From NCBI GenBank assembly GCA_945870115.1, contig CAMBRH010000023.1, forward strand, positions 1 to 18,856: a DNA stretch of 18,856 nt. Direction: 5' to 3'. This stretch comes from Chitinophaga pinensis. GTDB lineage: Bacteria > Bacteroidota > Bacteroidia > Flavobacteriales_D > Crocinitomicaceae. This document shows positions 1-7,034 of this stretch, in pieces. Made by a program: the position numbers and the translations under genes. Numbering within the stretch: the stretch's first letter is position 1; every line of letters starts with the position of its first letter. The notes beneath the pieces are model-generated. The model searched no databases, was not told where the DNA came from, and saw nothing but the letters and a program-made list of their open reading frames with translations.

Positions 1-376
1 CCAAATGGCATTAGTGGTTAAAAATTATGATGATGCAATCAATTTTTACATTAATAAATTAAATTTCTTCTTAATTGAAGACACAAAATTAAGTGAAACA
101 AAACGTTGGGTTAGAATTGCTCCAAGCAAAGAAAGTGCTTTTACCTTACTTTTGGCTCAAGCTGGAAATGAAGAACAAGAAAAATCTATTGGAAATCAAA
201 CAGGAGGACGTGTTTTTTTATTTATGCACACAGATGATTTGAATCGCGAATATGAATTATTTAAAAAAAATGACGTTAAAATAATCCGGGAACCATCAGA
301 AGAAGAATTTGGAAAAGTATTTGTTTTTGCAGATTTATACGGAAATTTGTGGGATTTGATTGAGCCGAAAAAATAA
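1..376 (+). CDS. VOC (glyoxalase/bleomycin-resistance fold) protein, 5' end outside the window
   Basis: The visible 123 residues from the ATG at 5 are a single VOC (vicinal oxygen chelate) unit: a beta-alpha-beta module at the N-terminus (ALVVKNYDDAINFY), a second module from about residue 66 (RVFLFMHTDDLNREYELF), and the family-typical C-terminal strand with GNLWDLIEP. VOC proteins are small metal-dependent enzymes or binding proteins; the substrate cannot be read from sequence. The reading frame stays open upstream of the ATG (codon CAA at 2-4), and in relatives the ALVV strand is usually preceded by a few residues, so the true start is probably just before the window. The gene converges on P1, with an 18-bp gap. 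VOC identity is secure; the function is not assigned. Confidence 0.8.
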   Translation, partial: QMALVVKNYDDAINFYINKLNFFLIEDTKLSETKRWVRIAPSKESAFTLLLAQAGNEEQEKSIGNQTGGRVFLFMHTDDLNREYELFKKNDVKIIREPSEEEFGKVFVFADLYGNLWDLIEPKK

Positions 377-394
377 TGACTTTTTAGAAAATAT

Positions 395-2497
395 TTATAG
401 TTTGAATCCAATTAAGCAAACATCATCGACTTGCTCTAAATCACCCTTCCAAGCTTCAAAAGTTTCGTCCAATAAATGTAATTTTTCATGCATTGTTTTC
501 TCTGAGTTTACAATTAAAATATCTTTCATTTGACTCGCCTTAAACTTCTTACCTTTTTCTCCACCAAATTGATCCTGAAAACCATCAGTTGAAATGTAAA
601 TTTCATCCTTTTCAAAAAGTTGAATTTCGTGATTTGTAAACGCTTGAGAATATGCGAATTTTCCAATAGGTTGCTTATCAGCCTTTGTTTCGAGAATTTC
701 CTCGTTCCTTAAAATCCACAATGGATTATGCGCTCCAGCCCAATTTAAAGTCAAGTTACGTTTATTTAAAACACATAAAGAAATATCCATACCGTCTTTT
801 ACATCTTCGTCAGATTTTTCAAATTCAGTAACAACAATTTCTCGTGTTTTATCCAAAATTTCTGCTGGATTTGTCAATGAGAACTCTTTCAAACTTCGAT
901 TCAAAGCATTGTGGCAAACAACAGAAACTAAAGCTCCTGGAACTCCATGACCTGTGCAATCGGCTGCTGCAAAGAAAATTAAGTCTTCAAAAACATCAAA
1001 CCAATAAAAATCTCCAGCCACAATGTCTTTTGGTTTGTACAAAATAAATGAATCTGAGAAATAGCTTTTAATTAATTTATCTGAAGGTAATATCGCTGAT
1101 TGAATGCGTTTAGCATAATTAATTGAATCAGTAATTTCTTTGTGTTTTTCTTCTACAAGGTGTTTTTGAGCATTTAAATCTGCGGTTCGATCAGCTACTC
1201 TGATTTCAAGATTGTTTTTTTCTTCCTCTAAATCTTTGTTCACATCTGAAAAATTCTTCGCTAGGTAAACAGACATAGAAATTGGAATACTCAATAATGA
1301 AAGAGCTAAAAAAAGCACTAATAATAAACTGAGTAAACTATCTTCTGATCCGATATACAAATTTCCAGATGCAAAGACCAAAATTACGTTACTAATAATA
1401 AATAGCATAAAAAATAATACTCCTGCTCCAAGTATTTTCGCTCCTTTTCTTTTTAGAAGAACACTTTTAATAATAATTCGAATAGATTCTTCAACAACTA
1501 GAAGAATTAAAATCACACTAAAAATGGTGGAAATATCAGATCTAAAAAAGATAAATAACAGTGATAAGAAGCAAAATAACAAAATAAGCCAAAAGATTTT
1601 TGGAAAAATTTCATAAAACAAGGAATAAAGAAAGGTAATTAAGAAAAAGAAGATAAGGGGATATAGAAAATTATTCAATAGTCCAAAAAGCAATTCTAAT
1701 TGCGGGTTACTTGTTAAAATTGAAATATTAATAAAAGTAAACAGTAAGGCATAAAAGAATACAAAAAAACTGTAATACAAATTGGATTTATTTTTTTTAT
1801 AAAATATAAATAGCAATGCGTGAATGAAACTTAATGTAAAAAGTATTCCGATAAAAATTGAAAAAATAAATATGGTAATATTGTTACTATTCAAAATCGA
1901 ATTGATATTTTCATCCAAACCAAGTATTTTAAATTTATTCAAGCCAGCATTTTCTACCCCGTAATTTTTAAAATTTATCTTATACTTGTGATTTGAATAT
2001 CGAATTGCAATTAAGTTTTTTCCCGCTTTATTAAAAACTATTCCAGAAGGGATTTCATTTGGCTGAAAGCTTTGTTCATTTTTTGAATTTGAACCAATTC
2101 TTCCAAAGGACTTTATTAATTTACCGTTTAGATATATTTCACTCGCTCCAGCATGTTTCAATATTAATCCTAATGGTTTGCCAACAAATATGCTGTCAAT
2201 AATAACAGCTTGTCTAAACCAACAAATACCTTTAAACGAATTATTTTTTTTAAGACCCAAATCAATGGCTAAATCTCCTTTTTTCCAAAATTTATCATCA
2301 TAATCAAGCTGTGCCCATTTTAAATTATCTCCTTTGTGATATTTCCAATTAGAATCTACAATGATCTTCCCAAAAACATCAGATCCAGCAATCCAATCAA
2401 CTTGACTTTGAAAAGTTGAAATATTAAGAATAAATAAAAAACAAAGAGTCCTCAAACACAAATTCTTTGATTTTAAAAGCACTAAAAAATTCTTCAT
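395..2497 (-). CDS. P1: seven-transmembrane sensor with C-terminal SpoIIE-type PP2C phosphatase
   Basis: A 700-residue receptor phosphatase. An N-terminal hydrophobic segment (about 15-30) is followed by a globular extracytoplasmic domain (about 33-195), which resembles the jelly-roll sugar-binding-like ectodomains seen on 7TM signalling receptors. About seven hydrophobic segments follow between 205 and 412. A coiled coil (about 418-455) leads into the shared KHLVEEK/YAKRIQSAILP linker and the phosphatase domain (about 485-700). The expected metal-ligand aspartates are present: D496 in GDFYW, D513 in DCTGHG, D638 in STDG and D691/D692 near the C-terminus. Family knowledge says such domains dephosphorylate serine/threonine on partner proteins, often STAS anti-anti-sigma factors; no such partner is in the window. 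It is the last gene of the array, 165 bp after P2, starts at an ATG, and probably has its own promoter. The membrane input differs from its four TPR-type neighbours while the catalytic part is the same module. Confidence 0.9.
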   Translation of the reverse strand: MKNFLVLLKSKNLCLRTLCFLFILNISTFQSQVDWIAGSDVFGKIIVDSNWKYHKGDNLKWAQLDYDDKFWKKGDLAIDLGLKKNNSFKGICWFRQAVIIDSIFVGKPLGLILKHAGASEIYLNGKLIKSFGRIGSNSKNEQSFQPNEIPSGIVFNKAGKNLIAIRYSNHKYKINFKNYGVENAGLNKFKILGLDENINSILNSNNITIFIFSIFIGILFTLSFIHALLFIFYKKNKSNLYYSFFVFFYALLFTFINISILTSNPQLELLFGLLNNFLYPLIFFFLITFLYSLFYEIFPKIFWLILLFCFLSLLFIFFRSDISTIFSVILILLVVEESIRIIIKSVLLKRKGAKILGAGVLFFMLFIISNVILVFASGNLYIGSEDSLLSLLLVLFLALSLLSIPISMSVYLAKNFSDVNKDLEEEKNNLEIRVADRTADLNAQKHLVEEKHKEITDSINYAKRIQSAILPSDKLIKSYFSDSFILYKPKDIVAGDFYWFDVFEDLIFFAAADCTGHGVPGALVSVVCHNALNRSLKEFSLTNPAEILDKTREIVVTEFEKSDEDVKDGMDISLCVLNKRNLTLNWAGAHNPLWILRNEEILETKADKQPIGKFAYSQAFTNHEIQLFEKDEIYISTDGFQDQFGGEKGKKFKASQMKDILIVNSEKTMHEKLHLLDETFEAWKGDLEQVDDVCLIGFKL

Positions 2498-2567
2498 AAA
2501 GTTTTATTTAACTTATATTTATGCATGAAATTAATGAAAATCATTTAAAATCATAATAATTTAATTG

Positions 2568-2613
2568 TCTAGTTTTATATTTACAATCTTATGCCTTTAA
2601 TGAAGACGTCATC
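2568..2613 (-). pseudogene. Relic of a phosphatase-gene 3' end
   Basis: Read on the minus strand, 2613-2581 encodes DDVFIKGIRL followed by TAA, which matches the last ten codons and stop of the array phosphatases (P3 ends DDVCVIGVRL, P2 ends DDVCIIGVRL). At DNA level 2580-2613 matches the 3' end of P3 (4853-4886) at about 30 of 34 bases. The similarity continues into the downstream flank, where both this copy and the P2 end have TCTAGTT followed by an A/T-rich run and TTTACAATCTTA. It stops abruptly at 2613/2614. No upstream phosphatase coding sequence remains. I read it as the scar of a deleted or partly duplicated sixth copy. Confidence 0.75.
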
Positions 2614-2662
2614 ATTCCGTAAAACCGCGAATCGTGATGTTTTAGTATTCTAGTTCTAAAAT

Positions 2663-4759
2663 TTACAATCTTACACCTATAATACAAACATCATCTACTT
2701 GCTCTAATTCACCTTTCCAGTTTTCAAAAGTTTGATCCAATAAATTCAATTTTTCATTCATCGTTTTATGTGAATTTAAAATTAAAATTTCTTTCATTTC
2801 ACTAGCTTTAAATTTTTTGCCTTTCGCACCTCCAAATTGATCTTGAAAACCATCTGTTGAAATGTAGATTTCGTCATTTTCAAAAAGCTGAATTTCATGA
2901 TTTGTAAAAGGTTTTGCAAAAGCAAACTTTCCAATAGGTTGTTTATTTGCTTTTGTCTCAAAAACTTCAACTAATCCAAGGCTGTTTTTCTTCAAAATCC
3001 ACAATGGATTGTGAGCGCCAGACCAATTCAATAAGTTTGATTTTAAATCAATTACACAAAGAGAAATATCCATTCCGTCTTTTACATCTTCATCAGATTT
3101 TTCAAATTCTGAAATAACAATTTCTCTCGTTTTATCTAAAATGTCAGATGGTTTTTTAAGATTAAATTCTTTCACACTTCGATTCAAGGCATTGTGGCAC
3201 ACAACGGAAACCAATGCTCCTGGAACTCCATGTCCTGTACAATCAGCTGCCGCAAAGAAAATCAAGTCGTCAATAACTTCAAACCAATAAAAGTCTCCTG
3301 CAACAATGTCTTTTGGTTTATAAAGGATAAAAGATTCTTTGAAATATTCTTTCACTAATTTTGGTTGTGGCAAAATAGCTGATTGAATGCGTTTTGCATA
3401 AGTTATAGAATCCGTAATTTCCTTGTTCTTTTCCTCAACAAGGTGTTTTTGAGACTCAATAATGGTTTTTTGTTTTCTAATGATCAATAATCTATTGATA
3501 ATAAATATTGAAAAAGTCAGAACTAAAATAAATCCAACAATTAACGTTATTGAAATAACTTTTTGTTTTTTATTTTCAACTTCTTGAATCTCCTTTGCCT
3601 TTTTCAGCAATAAAATCTGACTTTCTTTCTTTCCACTTTCATATTTTGATGACATTTCTGCAATCTGAGTGGTCGTTTCTTGGCTAAAAATTGAATCTTT
3701 AATAGCAATGTAAAGATTTTGATATTTATACGCATTGCCAAAATCTTTCTTCATTGAATATGCTTTTGCTAAATGCTCATATAAATTTTTGGTTTCATTT
3801 CTTGTTGACAAAGCTAAAGATTCAATCAATGCCTCTTTCGCTAATTTGATTGCTTTGTCTGGATTTCCTTTCTTAATATAAATTGAAGATAAATTTGTTT
3901 TAAGGCTCATTATCCCATTTCTATCATCTAAAATTACTCTAATTTCTAATGATTTTTGATAATAAAGAAATGCAGAATCCAAAAAATTTAGTGCACTAAA
4001 GCTATTTCCAATATTATTATAACAAGCAGCTATTGAATTTAAATTATTATCTTTTTGGAAATAATTTATGGCTAATTTATAGTTTTTTATTGCCTTTTTA
4101 AAATCATTCTTTTTAGTCAACAATGCCCCAAAATTACCATAAGCATTCGCTATAATTCTGCTATTATTTATTTTTTCACCAATTTCAAAAGCAGTTTTGT
4201 TATAGGAATATGCTCTATCTAAATGATTCATATTATATAAAATAACAGAAATATTACTATAAAGGGTTCCTATTGCAGATTTATCTAAATTTTCTTTTTC
4301 ATAAATTTTCAGGACTTTTAAATTCATATCTAATGCTTTTGGGAAATCTCCTTGAATCTCTTCTAAAACTGCTAATTTTGAATAAATAGCAGCTAAACCT
4401 ATTTTGTCTTTTAATTTTGTTCTTATTTTTATTGCAATTTCATAATTTGCTCTTGCTTTTGGATATTCTCCCAATCTAAGACACAAGGACCCCATATCAT
4501 TATGGGCAAACGCTATGAGTGTGTCATTTTTAATTTTTTTCGCAAGTTCAATTGCCATCTTTCCATATTTTTCAGCTTTTAAAACATCCGTTGGACCAAA
4601 TTCCCAACATAAATCAGATAATAATTTAACTTTTGCTGCGCCACTTCTAAAATTGAGTAATCTTTCCAATGAATCTAAATTCACTCCCGATTCACTCATT
4701 TTTTGAGAGAACAAGATATTTGAACTTAAAATTATAACTATTAATACTATACTTTTCAT
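2663..4759 (-). CDS. P2: exported TPR sensor, one membrane span, SpoIIE-type PP2C phosphatase
   Basis: I start this at the ATG at 4759 (698 residues), which begins a clear signal peptide (MKSIVLIVIILSSNILFSQ) and follows an A/G-rich AAAAGAAAA; a TTG seven codons earlier only adds a basic tail. Domains: about seven TPR units of roughly 40 residues (about 45-355), a charged helix (about 365-400), one membrane span (about 402-424), a coiled-coil linker, and the phosphatase domain (about 480-698). Metal aspartates are at 489 (GDFYW), 506 (DCTGHG), 636 (STDG) and 689/690. The topology implied is TPRs outside the cytoplasm and the phosphatase inside. P2 shares with P5 a short loop insertion after the NPLW motif (around SLGLVEV here) and a PQPKLVKEYFK segment that P3 and P4 lack. 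It lies 94 bp after P3, so it is plausibly in the same transcript. Confidence 0.9.
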   Translation of the reverse strand: MKSIVLIVIILSSNILFSQKMSESGVNLDSLERLLNFRSGAAKVKLLSDLCWEFGPTDVLKAEKYGKMAIELAKKIKNDTLIAFAHNDMGSLCLRLGEYPKARANYEIAIKIRTKLKDKIGLAAIYSKLAVLEEIQGDFPKALDMNLKVLKIYEKENLDKSAIGTLYSNISVILYNMNHLDRAYSYNKTAFEIGEKINNSRIIANAYGNFGALLTKKNDFKKAIKNYKLAINYFQKDNNLNSIAACYNNIGNSFSALNFLDSAFLYYQKSLEIRVILDDRNGIMSLKTNLSSIYIKKGNPDKAIKLAKEALIESLALSTRNETKNLYEHLAKAYSMKKDFGNAYKYQNLYIAIKDSIFSQETTTQIAEMSSKYESGKKESQILLLKKAKEIQEVENKKQKVISITLIVGFILVLTFSIFIINRLLIIRKQKTIIESQKHLVEEKNKEITDSITYAKRIQSAILPQPKLVKEYFKESFILYKPKDIVAGDFYWFEVIDDLIFFAAADCTGHGVPGALVSVVCHNALNRSVKEFNLKKPSDILDKTREIVISEFEKSDEDVKDGMDISLCVIDLKSNLLNWSGAHNPLWILKKNSLGLVEVFETKANKQPIGKFAFAKPFTNHEIQLFENDEIYISTDGFQDQFGGAKGKKFKASEMKEILILNSHKTMNEKLNLLDQTFENWKGELEQVDDVCIIGVRL

Positions 4760-4853
4760 TTTTCTTTTAATTTTAATCAATTATAATTTTAATAAAATAA
4801 GAAATATTCCCTTCCAACATGCTCCAAAAAGATTTTTCTACTACCCACAAAAT

Positions 4854-7034
4854 TTACAATCTTACGCCTATAACGCAGACGTCATCGACTTGCTTCAAGT
4901 CACCTTTCCATTTTTCAAACGTTTGATCCAATAAATTCAATTTTTCATTCATCGTTTTTTGTGAATTTAATATTAAAATTTCTTTCAGTTGATTTGCTTT
5001 AAACTTTTTTCCTTTTTCACCTCCAAATTGATCTTGAAAACCATCTGTTGAAATGTAAATTTCGTCAGTAGCTTCAAGCTGAATTTCATGATTTGTAAAA
5101 AGTTTCGCATAAGCAAACTTTCCAATAGGTTGTTTATCGGCCTTGAATTCAATTACGTCCTGATTTCTTAAAATCCAAAGTGGATTGTGAGCTCCAGACC
5201 AATTCATTAATTTTGATTTTAAATCAATTACGAAAAGAGAAATATCCATTCCGTCTTTTACATCTTCATCTGATTTTTCGAATTCTGAAATCACAATTTC
5301 TCGTGTTTTATCCAAAATATCTGATGGCTTTTTTAGGTTAAATTCCTTCACACTTCGATTCAGGGAATTGTGGCAAACTACTGAAACCAAAGCTCCTGGG
5401 ACGCCGTGTCCTGTACAATCTGCAGCAGCAAAAAATATCAAATCATCAATCACTTCAAACCAATAAAAATCTCCAGCTACAATGTCTTTAGGTTTGTATA
5501 GAATGAATGAGTTGGGGAAATATTCTTTTATAAGTTTTTCTTGGGGTAAAATTGCAGATTGAATTCTTTTGGCGTAAGTTATGGAATCAGTTATTTCTTT
5601 GTGTTTTTCTTCCACCAAGTGCTTTTGGTTTTCGACGGCGATTTTTTGATTTTCGATGATCTTTTTTTGAATTTCACTTAACTTAAATTTTTTAAAAAGG
5701 ATAATAAAGAAAAGAATTACAATTACTAAAATTCCTAAAGTAAAGAAAGAGATTATTTTTTGTTCTTTTTCTTTTTCATTTGATATAGCTATTTTTTTCT
5801 CATTTTCTCTTTTCTCAATTTCTTTTTTCTTCTCATATTCATATTTAATTCCAAGTTTAAAATTTTCCTTTTGATGATCCAAATTTTTAATACTATCATG
5901 CATTTTATGATATAACTCTTTCATTTCAAAGGCTTTATTCCAATTTTTTTCTTTTTTATAAATAAGCATGAGTAAATTAGAACTTGCTTCTATTATTTTG
6001 GGATATCCAATTTCTTTCGCAAGTATAATTGACTTTTCCGCCCTGGCTTTTGATTCGACATAATTTCCAAGGTAAAAATAACAATTTCCAATACTGAAAT
6101 TATTTCCTGCAATTCCACTTAAATTACCATCTTCAAGATCAATTTTTAAACTTGATTGAAAATAAGATAAGGCCTTTTGATATTCTTTCAAATCAAAATA
6201 GTAACTTCCAAAATTATCTAAACTAGATGAAATTCCTGATTGATTATTGATTTCTTTATTAATTTTCAAACTTTCGCGCATGTAATAAAGCGCTTTTTTA
6301 TTCTGTTTCTTCTTCTTATAAATATAAGCTAAATTATCATAAGCAGTAGCAATTCCTGCCTTGTTTTTATTCTTTATTTCAAAAAGCAACCCTTTTTTAT
6401 AGTAAATAAACGCATTTTCAAAATCATCCTGCTGATCATACATTACCCCAATGTTACTTAGCGTTAAAGCGATTCCTTTATAATCTTGTAACTTTTCTTT
6501 AATTTTTAATACTTCAAAATTGTATTTTATTGCTATTTGACAATTACCTTGACTATTTAAAATTACAGCCAAATTATTTAATGCATTGGATTTACCGATA
6601 TCACTCTTATTTTGTTGGTAAAGCATCAAAGATTTTTTCGTATATCGTAAGGCTTTTTGCAAATCATTATTCAAGAGATAACAATAACCGATATCGTAAA
6701 TAGCATCTGCGTAAAATTTTTGAATTGTCTTTTTAACTAAAACTGAATTTCTTTTTTTTAAAATTTTATTGCAGTAATAGGTGATTTCTTTATTGTAATT
6801 TATCCAAAGAAAAATTTCAGATGTATTTTGGACAATGTTTGATAAATACCTAAGTTTTAATGTGTCGTTTTTAGAGCTGTGGAACATCTTCAAATTGTTC
6901 TTAATAATTTCTTTATCTAGACTATCAATATCCTGTATTTTCGAAGATTCTATTAGAAAAAATGAATCCTTTTTCTGACAAATGCCAAAAGAAAATACTA
7001 ACTGACAAAAAATAAATAAAAGAAAATACTTCAT
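4854..7034 (-). CDS. P3: exported TPR sensor, one membrane span, SpoIIE-type PP2C phosphatase
   Basis: The start is taken at the ATG at 7034 (726 residues): it opens a signal peptide (MKYFLLFIFCQLVFSFGICQ) and overlaps the stop of P4 in an ATGA junction. Domains: a non-TPR helical N-terminal stretch (about 25-100), six or seven 40-residue TPRs (about 105-385), a lysine/glutamate-rich helix (about 395-428), a membrane span (about 430-450), a coiled coil with two extra heptads (KKIIENQ, KIAVENQ), then the phosphatase (about 513-726). Metal aspartates are at 522, 540, 664 and 717/718. Small oddities are F for C in the SLFVIDL strand and EATDE in place of the FENDE found in the other TPR members; neither touches a metal ligand. 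The N-terminal half is homologous to P4 throughout, so P3 and P4 look like a tandem duplication. Confidence 0.9.
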   Translation of the reverse strand: MKYFLLFIFCQLVFSFGICQKKDSFFLIESSKIQDIDSLDKEIIKNNLKMFHSSKNDTLKLRYLSNIVQNTSEIFLWINYNKEITYYCNKILKKRNSVLVKKTIQKFYADAIYDIGYCYLLNNDLQKALRYTKKSLMLYQQNKSDIGKSNALNNLAVILNSQGNCQIAIKYNFEVLKIKEKLQDYKGIALTLSNIGVMYDQQDDFENAFIYYKKGLLFEIKNKNKAGIATAYDNLAYIYKKKKQNKKALYYMRESLKINKEINNQSGISSSLDNFGSYYFDLKEYQKALSYFQSSLKIDLEDGNLSGIAGNNFSIGNCYFYLGNYVESKARAEKSIILAKEIGYPKIIEASSNLLMLIYKKEKNWNKAFEMKELYHKMHDSIKNLDHQKENFKLGIKYEYEKKKEIEKRENEKKIAISNEKEKEQKIISFFTLGILVIVILFFIILFKKFKLSEIQKKIIENQKIAVENQKHLVEEKHKEITDSITYAKRIQSAILPQEKLIKEYFPNSFILYKPKDIVAGDFYWFEVIDDLIFFAAADCTGHGVPGALVSVVCHNSLNRSVKEFNLKKPSDILDKTREIVISEFEKSDEDVKDGMDISLFVIDLKSKLMNWSGAHNPLWILRNQDVIEFKADKQPIGKFAYAKLFTNHEIQLEATDEIYISTDGFQDQFGGEKGKKFKANQLKEILILNSQKTMNEKLNLLDQTFEKWKGDLKQVDDVCVIGVRL
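5625..5666 (-). repeat. Tandem heptad duplication in the P3 coiled coil
   Basis: Two adjacent 21-bp units encode KKIIENQ (5646-5666) and KIAVENQ (5625-5645), ahead of KHLVEEK. The units match at 15 of 21 bases. P2 and P4 have one such heptad at this place and P5 none, so the linker length varies in exact seven-residue steps. Confidence 0.7.

Noticed and set aside
844..1047. Plus-strand open frame opposite the P1 phosphatase domain, and similar ones opposite P2-P5
   Set aside because: They are antisense shadows of strongly conserved phosphatase coding sequence, with low-complexity translations and no start context or recognisable domain.
2610..2639. CATCA…TGATG imperfect stem after the phosphatase relic as a rho-independent terminator
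   Set aside because: The arms are only 5 bp with bulges, the loop is about 20 nt, and no T tract follows in either direction.
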